A DNA stretch of 64,000 bases from an uncultured Alistipes sp. Lineage in GTDB: Bacteria > Bacteroidota > Bacteroidia > Bacteroidales > Rikenellaceae. This document shows, one piece after another, positions 31,425 through 39,062 of the stretch. How positions within the stretch are numbered: position 1 is the stretch's first letter; each line of letters opens with the position of its first letter. A program made the position numbers and the translations under genes. The stretch covers positions 62,001-126,000 of the forward strand of contig NZ_CASFQD010000057.1 of NCBI RefSeq assembly GCF_949296715.1, given 5' to 3'. The notes beneath the pieces are model-generated. The model did no database searches and was not told the origin of the DNA. It worked only from the letters and a program-made list of their open reading frames with translations.

Positions 31425-34025
31425 ATGAACATCAACACTTTAACCATCAAGGCGCAGGAGGCGTTGCAGGCGGCGCTGACCCTTGCGCGGGAGCGCGGAC
31501 AGCAGGCTGTCGACCCGCTCCACATTTTGAGCGTGCTGATCCGCGACGACGATTCGCTCTCGACCTTCCTCCTGGGGCGTGTCGGCGTCAACGTCCGCGG
31601 CCTGCGCGACGAGGTGCAGCGCGCCGTCGGCCAGCTGCCTCGTGTCGAGGGCGGCAACGGCGAGCAGTTCTTCGCACAGGAGAGCTCGCGCCTGATCCAG
31701 CGTGCCGTCGACTTCACCAAGACCTTCGGCGACAAGTATGCGTCGGTCGAGCACCTGCTGCTGGCTCTCGTGGCCGAGCGCGGGCAGGCGGCCGATCTGC
31801 TCAAGCGCCACGGCGCCACCGAGAAGGAACTCGTCGAGGCCATCCGCACCTTCCGTCAGGGAGCGACGGTCGATTCGCAGACCGCCTCGCAGGAGTTCGA
31901 CGCACTGGGCAAGTACGCCATCAACCTCAACGAACAGGCCCGCTCGGGCAAGCTCGACCCGGTGATCGGCCGTGACGAGGAGATACGCCGCGTGCTGCAG
32001 ATCCTTTCGCGGCGCACGAAGAACAACCCGATCCTCGTCGGTGAGGCGGGCGTCGGCAAGACGGCGATCGCCGAGGGCATTGCCCGCCGGATCATCGACG
32101 GCGACGTGCCCGAGAACCTCAAGTCGAAGGTGATCTACTCGCTCGATATGGGCGCCCTGATTGCGGGTGCCAAGTACCAGGGCGAGTTCGAGGAGCGGCT
32201 GAAGGCCGTCGTGCAGGAGGTAGTCCGCAGCGAGGGCGAGATTCTGCTCTTCATCGACGAGATTCACACGCTGGTCGGTGCGGGCAAGTCGTCCGGCGCG
32301 ATGGACGCCGCCAACATCCTCAAGCCGGCCCTTGCGCGCGGCGACCTGCGGACGATCGGCGCCACGACACTCGACGAGTTCCAGAAGTACTTTGAACAGG
32401 ACAAGGCGCTCGAGCGCCGATTCCAGAAGGTGATGGTCGACGAGCCGTCGCGCGAGGACGCCATCTCGATCCTCCGCGGTCTGAAGGAGCGCTACGAGAA
32501 CCACCACCAGGTGCGGATCAAGGACGAGGCGATCATCGCCGCCGTGGACCTCTCGACGCGGTACATCACGTCGCGGTTCCTGCCCGACAAGGCGATCGAC
32601 CTGGTCGACGAGGCCGCCTCGCGGCTCAGGCTGGAGATGAACTCCGTGCCCGACGAGATCGACTCGCTTGACCGGCGTGTCCGGCAGCTGGAGATCGAGC
32701 GCGAGGCGATCCGCCGCGAGAAGGACGAGGAGCGTGTCGCGATGCTCACGAAGGAGATCGAGGAGCTCAAGGCCAGGGATGCCGGCATGCGGGCCAAGTG
32801 GCAGGGCCAGCGCGACCTGCTGAAGAAGATTCAGGCCAACAAGGACCGCATCGAGCAGCTCAAGATCGAGGCGCAGCAGGCCGAGCGCCAGGGCGACTAC
32901 GGCAAGGTGGCCGAGATACGCTACGGCAAGATTCAGGAGGCCGAGAAGCAGATCGCGGCCTTCGAGGAGGAGTACCGCCTCGCATCGGCCAATGGCTCGA
33001 TGATCAAGGAGGAGGTCGACTCGCAGGACATCGCCGAGGTCGTGTCGCGCTGGACGGGCATTCCCGTGACGCGGATGCTGGCCTCGGAGCGCGAGAAGCT
33101 GCTCCACATGGAGGACGAGCTGCACAAGCGGGTCGTCGGACAGGAGCAGGCCATCGCCGCCATTTCGGATGCCGTGCGCCGGTCGCGTGCCGGACTGAAC
33201 GACCCCCGCAAGCCGATCGGTTCGTTCATCTTCCTCGGTACGACGGGTGTCGGCAAGACCGAGCTGGCAAAGGCCCTGGCGGAGTTCCTCTTCAACGACG
33301 ACTCGATGATGACGCGTATCGACATGAGCGAATACCAGGAGCGGCACAGCGTCTCGCGTCTCGTCGGCGCACCTCCGGGATACGTCGGTTACGATGAGGG
33401 CGGCCAGCTGACCGAAGCCGTGCGCCGCAAGCCCTATTCGGTCGTGCTGCTCGACGAGATCGAGAAGGCACACCCCGACGTCTTCAACATCCTGCTGCAG
33501 GTGCTCGACGACGGCCGGCTGACCGACAACAAGGGCCGCACGGTGGACTTCCGCAACACGATCATCATCATGACCTCGAACATGGGTTCGCAGATCATCC
33601 AAGAGAACTTCTCCGAGGCCTTCGACGGGAAGCGGCTCGCTCCCGAGGTGATCGAGAAGACCCGCCGCGAGGTGATTGACCTGCTGAAGCAGCAGCTCAA
33701 GCCCGAGTTCCTGAACCGTATCGACGAGATCGTGATGTTCGAGCCGCTGACGCGCCGCGACATCGAGCGCATCGTCGACATCCAGCTGGGTGCCGTGCGC
33801 AGGATGCTCGAGGAGAACGGTATCCGGCTCGAGTACACGGACGCCGCCCGCAAGTGGATTGCCGATGCCGGGTACGACCCGCTCTACGGTGCGCGGCCTG
33901 TCAAGCGGACGATCCAGCGCTGCGTCGTGAACGACCTTTCGAAGCGGATTCTGGCCGGCGAGGTCGACCGCTCGAAGCCGATCTCGATCGACGCCGACGA
34001 CAAGGGACTGACGTTCAGGAATTGA
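31425..34025 (+). CDS. clpB: ATP-dependent chaperone ClpB
   Basis: An 866-residue Hsp100 disaggregase that works with DnaK to rescue aggregated proteins. Order: Clp N-domain (1-150), NBD1 with GEAGVGKT at 206-213, the long coiled-coil M domain (about 400-525, charged heptads), NBD2 with GTTGVGKT at 605-612, and the C-terminal D2-small domain. The M-domain length marks it as ClpB rather than ClpA or ClpC. Monocistronic, ending at a strong terminator; repeats upstream may be a stress-regulator site. An internal start for the short ClpB form is not obvious. Confidence 0.97.
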   Translation: MNINTLTIKAQEALQAALTLARERGQQAVDPLHILSVLIRDDDSLSTFLLGRVGVNVRGLRDEVQRAVGQLPRVEGGNGEQFFAQESSRLIQRAVDFTKTFGDKYASVEHLLLALVAERGQAADLLKRHGATEKELVEAIRTFRQGATVDSQTASQEFDALGKYAINLNEQARSGKLDPVIGRDEEIRRVLQILSRRTKNNPILVGEAGVGKTAIAEGIARRIIDGDVPENLKSKVIYSLDMGALIAGAKYQGEFEERLKAVVQEVVRSEGEILLFIDEIHTLVGAGKSSGAMDAANILKPALARGDLRTIGATTLDEFQKYFEQDKALERRFQKVMVDEPSREDAISILRGLKERYENHHQVRIKDEAIIAAVDLSTRYITSRFLPDKAIDLVDEAASRLRLEMNSVPDEIDSLDRRVRQLEIEREAIRREKDEERVAMLTKEIEELKARDAGMRAKWQGQRDLLKKIQANKDRIEQLKIEAQQAERQGDYGKVAEIRYGKIQEAEKQIAAFEEEYRLASANGSMIKEEVDSQDIAEVVSRWTGIPVTRMLASEREKLLHMEDELHKRVVGQEQAIAAISDAVRRSRAGLNDPRKPIGSFIFLGTTGVGKTELAKALAEFLFNDDSMMTRIDMSEYQERHSVSRLVGAPPGYVGYDEGGQLTEAVRRKPYSVVLLDEIEKAHPDVFNILLQVLDDGRLTDNKGRTVDFRNTIIIMTSNMGSQIIQENFSEAFDGKRLAPEVIEKTRREVIDLLKQQLKPEFLNRIDEIVMFEPLTRRDIERIVDIQLGAVRRMLEENGIRLEYTDAARKWIADAGYDPLYGARPVKRTIQRCVVNDLSKRILAGEVDRSKPISIDADDKGLTFRN

Positions 34026-34068
34026 CCCCGCGGCCGGGCGCTCCGGCGCCGGACGCAGCGAAAACGAG

Positions 34069-34106
34069 GGGAGCCTCCGGATTCAATCCGGAGGCTCCCT
34101 TTTTTT
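34069..34106 (+). terminator. Terminator of clpB
   Basis: A 14-bp stem (gggagcctccggat / atccggaggctccc) then seven Ts. The 34107-34290 stretch beyond it has short GC-rich near-repeats (ggatggtcggg, ggaaaatggccggg) and no gene. Confidence 0.92.
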
Positions 34107-34292
34107 GTGCGAGACTTCCTTTTTTGTGAGGCTCCCCTCTTTTGTGCGGAGATTTTTCTTTTGCGCGGTGCGGTGAGCCGCGGGGATGTTGCCGGAAGAT
34201 GGTCGGGAATCGTCGGAAAATGGCCGGGGGATGGTCGGGCGAGTTGTCCGGTATTCTGTCGGGCCGCTCCGCCGTGCGTCGCCCCCCCTCCT

Positions 34293-34341
34293 CACCTTTT
34301 ACCTTTTACTTTTCACCTTTCACCTTTCACCTTTCACCTTC
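34293..34341. repeat. Heptamer repeat (caccttt)
   Basis: Four tandem 7-bp units (caccttt at 34314, 34321, 34328; caccttc at 34335), preceded by degenerate accttttact words. It ends 3 bp before the stop codon of the GT2 gene. Confidence 0.88.
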
Positions 34342-34343
34342 TT

Positions 34344-35273
34344 TTAAAGTCCCTTGCGGGCGATGCGCCACGCCAGGGCGTTGTAGAGGTTGAGCAGCGG
34401 GCTGCGCCACCGCACCGGCAGGGCGTTGAGCAGGCGCACCTTGCGCAGCGTGCGGCGGTAGACCTTCGTGAAGGCGAAGGTCCGGATGGCGCGTGCGGCC
34501 TCCTCGGTGCCGCCCTTGGCCGAGAGGACCAGTGCCTTGCCCAGCGCCGCACGGGCGATGAACTCCCGCTCGTCATCGGGTGCCGCGGGGTCGTAGAGCT
34601 CTTCGAACGAGTAGGCCGTGCGCTCGGGCGTGTAGGTCGAGGCCGAACGGTTCGACGCCACCTTCGAGTAGCGGCACAGGGGCTGCGGCGAGAAGCAGAC
34701 CGGGTAGCGGCGGGCGATCTTGATCCACATGTAGAGGTCGCCGCCCATCTTCATCCCTTCGGGGAAGCCGCCCACGCGGTCGAAGACCTCGCGGGGAATG
34801 GCGCTGGCCGAGGGGATCGAGACGTAGCGGTGCGCCGAGTCGCGGAAGAAGTTGTCGACGATGCCCCGCCGCGCGGGGGTCGGCGCGGGGAAGATGCCGT
34901 CGTGGCTCACGACGCGGAAGGCCGTGGAGTAGATGCCGCAGCCGGGAAATTCGCGGTAGAGTGCCGCTACCTCCTCGAGGAAGCCCTCCTCCCACTCGTC
35001 GTCGGCGTCGAGCAGCGCGAGGAGCTCGCCCCGCGCCTCGGCGATGGCCCGGTTGCGGGCCGCGCACTCCCCGGCGTTGGGCTGCCGGACGAGGCGGATG
35101 AGCGGCGAGGGGATCGCCTCGACGAGTGCGGCGCTGCGGTCGGTCGAGCCGTCGTCCACGACGACGATCTCGAGCGGCTGCAACCGCTGCGCGAGCACCG
35201 AGCGGATGGTGCCTTCGATTTCGCGCTCCTTGTTGTAGAGGGGTATGATGACCGAAATGGTGGGTGAAGCCAT
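34344..35273 (-). CDS. Glycosyltransferase family 2
   Basis: A 309-residue GT-A glycosyltransferase. N-terminal SVIIPLYNKEREIEGTIRSV and VVVDDGSTD bind the nucleotide sugar; LLALLDADDEWEEGFL holds the metal-binding DAD; VGGFPEGMKMGGDLYMWIK is the acceptor-side ED-like motif (GGD here). C-terminal residues 230-309 are helical and basic, without a membrane segment. It probably adds a sugar to a surface polysaccharide; donor and acceptor are unknown. It is divergent from the sialyltransferase-like gene. Confidence 0.93.
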   Translation of the reverse strand: MASPTISVIIPLYNKEREIEGTIRSVLAQRLQPLEIVVVDDGSTDRSAALVEAIPSPLIRLVRQPNAGECAARNRAIAEARGELLALLDADDEWEEGFLEEVAALYREFPGCGIYSTAFRVVSHDGIFPAPTPARRGIVDNFFRDSAHRYVSIPSASAIPREVFDRVGGFPEGMKMGGDLYMWIKIARRYPVCFSPQPLCRYSKVASNRSASTYTPERTAYSFEELYDPAAPDDEREFIARAALGKALVLSAKGGTEEAARAIRTFAFTKVYRRTLRKVRLLNALPVRWRSPLLNLYNALAWRIARKGL

Positions 35274-35292
35274 GTCTGCGTATGCTGATTTA

Positions 35293-35323
35293 TTGCGAAG
35301 ATACCGATCTTTTGCTACATTTG
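35293..35323 (+). promoter_or_regulatory. Promoter of the sialyltransferase-like gene
   Basis: TTG (35293-35295), 20-bp spacer, TACATTTG (35316-35323), 21 bp before the start codon. Confidence 0.75.
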
Positions 35324-35344
35324 CAAATCAAAAGCCGGCATGCC

Positions 35345-36241
35345 ATGACCCTATCCGAAAAAGCCATCCGTCTGATCCGCGACACGTTCGACACGGCGTT
35401 GTACTTCGCCGTGATGGCCGTCAAGGAGAACTTCCGCAACTACGTCGGGCGCGCCGGGACGGTCGGGAAACCCAAATCCGGGGTCGTGATCCTCGGCAAC
35501 GGCCCCTCGCTGACCGACAACCTGCCGCGGCTCATCGCGCGGCGCGAGTACGAGACGCACGACTTCATGGCGGTGAACTACTTTGCCCTCGACGAGCGTT
35601 TCGAGACCGTCCGCCCGGCCTATTACGTCCTTTCCGACCCGATGTTCTTCCGTGACAGCGCCTGCCGCGAGCGCGTGGCGGAGCTCTACCGCACGCTCGA
35701 CCGCAAGGTGACGTGGCCCATGCACCTCTACGTGCAGTACTACAACCCCGAGCGGTTCGACTACCGCGCCGCACTGCCCAATCCGAATATCCGCATCATC
35801 CCGTTCCATACGCAGTGCTACCGCGGCTTCCGGCGCCTGGAGTTCTGGCTCTACCGCCACGGGCTGGGCAGCGCCAATTTCGGCACCGTGGTGCAGGTGT
35901 GCGAATACATCGCCCTGCTGCTGGGCTACCGGACGCTGGAACTGTACGGCGTCGACCATACACTGCTCGACGGGCTGTGTGTCGACGGGCAGAACCGTCT
36001 CTGCCGCCTCGACCGCCACTACTACGATACCGGCGCCCCGGCCGCGCCGCAGCCCATCTTCCAGAAGGTGCCGCCCGTGCCCTACACGATGGCCTCCTAC
36101 CTGGCCGAGGTGGCCGAGCTGTTCCGCGGCCACGAGGTGTTGCGCGACTACGCCGCTTCGCTTGGCGCGCGGATCATCAACCGCACGCGCGGCTCGCTCA
36201 TCGACGCCTACGAACGCGGCGCCGAAGAGCCGGAGCGGTAG
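35345..36241 (+). CDS. Putative glycosyltransferase (GT42/DUF115-like Rossmann protein)
   Basis: A 298-residue soluble protein. GVVILGNGPSLTDNL (GNGPS at 51-55) is the nucleotide-binding loop shared by GT42 sialyltransferases such as CstII and by DUF115/MptE-like proteins. Further GT42-like features are FMAVNYFALDERFETVRPAYYVLSDP (compare the 'N-x-F ... Y' segment) and GSANFGTVVQVCEYIALLLGYRTLELYGVDH. An HTQCYRG segment and YDTGAP follow. With a CMP-sugar synthetase gene next door on the other strand, transfer of a CMP-activated nonulosonic acid is a reasonable hypothesis, not shown. Confidence 0.6.
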   Translation: MTLSEKAIRLIRDTFDTALYFAVMAVKENFRNYVGRAGTVGKPKSGVVILGNGPSLTDNLPRLIARREYETHDFMAVNYFALDERFETVRPAYYVLSDPMFFRDSACRERVAELYRTLDRKVTWPMHLYVQYYNPERFDYRAALPNPNIRIIPFHTQCYRGFRRLEFWLYRHGLGSANFGTVVQVCEYIALLLGYRTLELYGVDHTLLDGLCVDGQNRLCRLDRHYYDTGAPAAPQPIFQKVPPVPYTMASYLAEVAELFRGHEVLRDYAASLGARIINRTRGSLIDAYERGAEEPER

Positions 36242-36270
36242 CGCGCTTGCACTCCGTTGCGGAAAAATAC

Positions 36271-36303
36271 GGACGGACCGGCCCCTTGCGGGCCGGTCCG
36301 TCC
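36271..36303. terminator. Hairpin between convergent genes
   Basis: A 14-bp GC-rich stem (ggacggaccggccc / gggccggtccgtcc); weak T tail (tgttatt) on the plus strand and A-rich flank on the other side. Probably a bidirectional terminator. 36304-36406 shows nothing else. Confidence 0.75.
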
Positions 36304-36406
36304 TGTTATTGTATGCCGGGCGATGCGAAGCCGCATGCCGGAGCGGCGGTCTTCTGTCCTGGTGGCGCCGGTGCCCGGATTTGCCGGTCACCCCTCCCCG
36401 GCGGGA

Positions 36407-37066
36407 TCAGCGGGGAAGCTTCTGCCCGGCGGCGATGATCTCGGCCATGGTGAAATCCTCGGGGTAGTCGATATCCAGCCCCTCGATGCGGTCCACAACG
36501 GCCATCCACGGGTGGTCGCCGATGCGGCGTCCGCGGTCGCACCACAACTCGCGCGGGAAGATGAAGAAGGCGCTGGTCTCGATGTAGACCGGTTCGATGG
36601 TCTGCGTGCGCGGGATGGCGTCGAGCGAGTAGTTGAGCGGCCGCCCCCCGTACCAGGCGAAGGTGCGGATGCACTCGGCGCTGAAGGCCGAGTCGTACTC
36701 GCCCGTGCGGACCCGCCCGAGGGCGTCGGAGATCGTCGCCGCGCGGATGAAGGGCGACGTGGCGTGCGCCAGCACGTAGAGGTCGGCGTCGACCTCGTGC
36801 GTGAAGGCGTCGTAAATCTCGCGTCCGAGCGTCTCGTCGCGGTCGAGCGAGGCGTCGCGGCGCAGGAACCGCACCCCCTCGGGCAGCAGCGGACGGATCG
36901 ACTCGTCGCTGCAGAAGACGTAGACCTCGTCGATCTCCGGCACGCGGCAGAGCGTCCGCAGGATGTGGCACATCAGCGGCTCGCCGCTCAACAGCCGGAG
37001 GTTCTTGCCCGCGACGCGCTGGCTGTTGAGGCGGATCGGGACGAAAGCGACGGTTTTCATGTTCAT
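36407..37066 (-). CDS. Acylneuraminate cytidylyltransferase-like (CMP-sugar synthetase)
   Basis: A 219-residue nucleotidyltransferase: FVPIRLNSQRVAGKNLRLL (P-loop-like CTP-binding motif), GEPLMCHILRTL, VFCSDES, LAHATSPFIRAATISDAL and DIDYPEDFTMAE are the blocks of CMP-N-acetylneuraminate (and CMP-legionaminate/pseudaminate) synthetases. It would activate an acidic nine-carbon sugar with CTP. The start overlaps the stop of the LuxE-like gene by ATGA, so the two are co-translated; ATG 37060 is an alternative. No nonulosonic acid synthase (NeuB-like) or epimerase is seen in the window. KdsB-like activity on another sugar cannot be excluded. Confidence 0.83.
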   Translation of the reverse strand: MNMKTVAFVPIRLNSQRVAGKNLRLLSGEPLMCHILRTLCRVPEIDEVYVFCSDESIRPLLPEGVRFLRRDASLDRDETLGREIYDAFTHEVDADLYVLAHATSPFIRAATISDALGRVRTGEYDSAFSAECIRTFAWYGGRPLNYSLDAIPRTQTIEPVYIETSAFFIFPRELWCDRGRRIGDHPWMAVVDRIEGLDIDYPEDFTMAEIIAAGQKLPR

Positions 37067-38037
37067 TGTACCAGCAGGTTGCAACCCCGGATTTCGGCGT
37101 GGTCGATGCGCCCTTCGACGACGAACGAGCCGTCCGGAGCGACAACCCCGGCATCCTGCGTCTGGATGAAGGCGCAGGAGTAGACGTTCGCCAGGTCGAT
37201 GATGTTCAGTCCGCCGCGCGCACCGGGCGGCAGCAGGTCGAACGGGTCGTTGATGTCGCGGGCCACGACCCGCATCCAGGCCGGACAGCGGAAGCGGTTG
37301 CCGCCCGCGGAGTAGGCTTGCGACGTGAGCTCCGCCATGCCGTATTCGGAGTGTATTTGCGCAACGCCGAAGGCGTCGCAGAGAATCTTGTGGAAGGCCG
37401 CCTTGGGCAGTTCCTCGCGGTAGCCCTTCATGCCGCCGGTCTCCATGACGACCGTGTCGCGCAGCTTCGGGGCGTAGCGCTCGGCAAGGTCCCAGAGTGC
37501 ATAGCTCACGCCCAGCAGAATCTTGGGCTTCGGGTCGCGTGCCATGTCGCGCAGCAGGGCGTCGTAATCGTCCAGGTAGAAGCCGCCCGAGCCGCAGTCG
37601 GCAATCAGCCGGTCGGCCATGTAGACGAGCGACGACCCCTTGCGCCGCAGGTAGTTGGGCAGCAGGGCGTAGAGGCTCCAGCGGGCCGGATCGCCGTAGA
37701 AGGTGCGGAAAGCGCCGCGGAAGGCCTGCTCGTAGAGCGCCAGCGAGCGCATCGGATGGCGCGACGAGGTCATGCCCGTCGTGGCGCTCGACGTGAAGAC
37801 CGCCTCGGGGGGCGTGTCGCCGCAGCAGTAGACGTCGTGGCTCTTGAAGAGCACGATGGGCAGGAACGGGATGTCCCGCAGCGTGCGGACCGCATCGGGC
37901 TGCACGCCGACCAGGCGCAGGTAGTCGCGGTAGGGCGGGCAGGCCGCAGCCTGGTAGCGGAACAGCTCCAGCGCCGCAGTCTCGAAGGCCGCTTCGTCAC
38001 CCGCCTGCAGGCGGAATATGTCGTCCGTGGAGATCAT
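37063..38037 (-). CDS. LuxE-like acyl-protein synthetase family protein
   Basis: A 324-residue member of the LuxE (acyl-protein synthetase / phenylacetate-CoA ligase-like) adenylate-forming family: FLPIVLFKSHDVYCC, FTSSATTGMTSSRHPM (the S/T-G-rich AMP loop), METGGMKGYREELPK and SEYGMAELTSQAYS are typical. LuxE itself activates a fatty acid with ATP and holds it on a Cys; homologues in surface-polysaccharide loci probably activate a carboxylate for transfer. Coupled (ATGA) to the downstream CMP-sugar synthetase, it may activate an acyl group for the same sugar. A -7 box abuts its start. Confidence 0.8.
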   Translation of the reverse strand: MISTDDIFRLQAGDEAAFETAALELFRYQAAACPPYRDYLRLVGVQPDAVRTLRDIPFLPIVLFKSHDVYCCGDTPPEAVFTSSATTGMTSSRHPMRSLALYEQAFRGAFRTFYGDPARWSLYALLPNYLRRKGSSLVYMADRLIADCGSGGFYLDDYDALLRDMARDPKPKILLGVSYALWDLAERYAPKLRDTVVMETGGMKGYREELPKAAFHKILCDAFGVAQIHSEYGMAELTSQAYSAGGNRFRCPAWMRVVARDINDPFDLLPPGARGGLNIIDLANVYSCAFIQTQDAGVVAPDGSFVVEGRIDHAEIRGCNLLVQ

Positions 38038-38042
38038 CAGCA

Positions 38043-38050
38043 CAAAGGTA
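38043..38050 (-). promoter_or_regulatory. -7 element of the LuxE-like gene, adjoining the start codon
   Basis: TACCTTTG on the minus strand, exact match, 5 bp before the ATG. Confidence 0.55.
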
Positions 38051-38124
38051 GTGAAAAATCGGAGATATATTCCAGCATGAAGCCGCGAATCTCCGCGTTT
38101 CGGCGGCGCGGGGCAGTAATCACG

Positions 38125-38172
38125 CGAACGGCAACCGCCGGATGGTGAGATCCATCCAACGGTTGCCGTTCG
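38125..38172. other. Long inverted repeat without a U tract
   Basis: A 13-bp outer stem (cgaacggcaaccg / cggttgccgttcg) and a 6-bp inner stem (ggatgg / ccatcc) separated by a small internal loop. It lies between infC and the LuxE-like gene in 38051-38342, which holds no gene; a C9 run sits at 38324-38332. Possibly the infC terminator or an RNA processing site. Confidence 0.6.
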
Positions 38173-38342
38173 GCTTCTGTCTGTCGGTTGCGGGAGAGCG
38201 GGCTGTACAGGACCTGCGGTATACGGTCGGCATGCCCCGGTGGCTTTTGCGGTACAGGCCCTGCCGTGTACTTGTCTGCACGCCTCGTCGGCCTGTCGGT
38301 CGCCCTTTCTACTCCTTCGGCGGCCCCCCCCCTCGGCAACGC

Positions 38343-38963
38343 CTATTTCTTGCTCTTGGGCGCGAGCATCATGTTCATCTTCTTGCCTTCGAGCTTCGGC
38401 ATCATCTCCACTTTGGCAACCTCCTCCAGGTCGGTGGCGAAGCGCAGCAGCAGGATTTCGCCCTGCTCCTTGAAGACGATCGAACGTCCGCGGAAGAAGA
38501 CGTAGGCCTTGACCTTCGAACCCTCCTTCAGGAAGTTCATGGCGTGCTTGAGCTTGAAGTTGTAGTCGTGGTCGTCGGTCTGGGGTCCGAAACGAATCTC
38601 CTTCACGGTGACCTTCGCCTGGTTGGCCTTCAGCTCCTTGGCCTTCTTCTTCTGCTGGTAGAGGAACTTCTGGTAGTCGATGATGCGGCAGACGGGCGGC
38701 TCGGCCTTCGGCGAAATCTCGACCAGGTCGAGCTCCATTTCGTCGGCCAGACGCAGGGCCTCGCGGATCGGCATGACCTTCGTCTCGGGGATGTTGTCGC
38801 CCACGACGCGCACCTCCGGAGCCGTGATCTGCTCGTTGATGCGGTGCGGGTTCTCCTTTTCGGGCGGCCGGTGGCCTGTGCGGTTGTTGGTGCCGGCTGC
38901 GGGTTTCGGCCGGTTATTCCCGGGGTTGAACGGCCTCGGCGGGAATGGTTTTGGTGCTGCGAT
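38343..38963 (-). CDS. infC: Translation initiation factor IF-3, ATC start codon
   Basis: IF-3 binds the 30S subunit and enforces AUG selection. N-domain blocks are RINEQITAPEVRVVGDN and LADEMELDLVEISPKAEPPVCRIIDYQKFLYQQ; C-domain KEIRFGPQTDDHDYNFKLKHAMNFL and MMPKLEGKKMNMMLAPK. The conserved N-terminus lies upstream of the only GTG (38813), and the frame back to an in-frame TAA contains no ATG, GTG or TTG. The single plausible start is the ATC at 38961-38963, giving 206 residues with a Pro/Arg-rich lead; infC in many bacteria uses such a rare start for autoregulation. It follows thrS; rpmI and rplT are not downstream. Confidence 0.93.
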   Translation of the reverse strand: MAAPKPFPPRPFNPGNNRPKPAAGTNNRTGHRPPEKENPHRINEQITAPEVRVVGDNIPETKVMPIREALRLADEMELDLVEISPKAEPPVCRIIDYQKFLYQQKKKAKELKANQAKVTVKEIRFGPQTDDHDYNFKLKHAMNFLKEGSKVKAYVFFRGRSIVFKEQGEILLLRFATDLEEVAKVEMMPKLEGKKMNMMLAPKSKK

Positions 38964-39062
38964 AGTTGTTGTGTGTTAAGTGGTTATTATTGTTTTCCTG
39001 TTGTTCCGCCCTGCGCCGGGGCCCCTCCTGCGGGAGAGGCCCCCGGTCGGGACGGCTTGCGG

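Noticed and set aside
37063..38037. Luciferase (lux) operon
   Set aside because: Only a LuxE-like synthetase is present; no luxA, luxB, luxC or luxD. The family is widespread outside bioluminescence.
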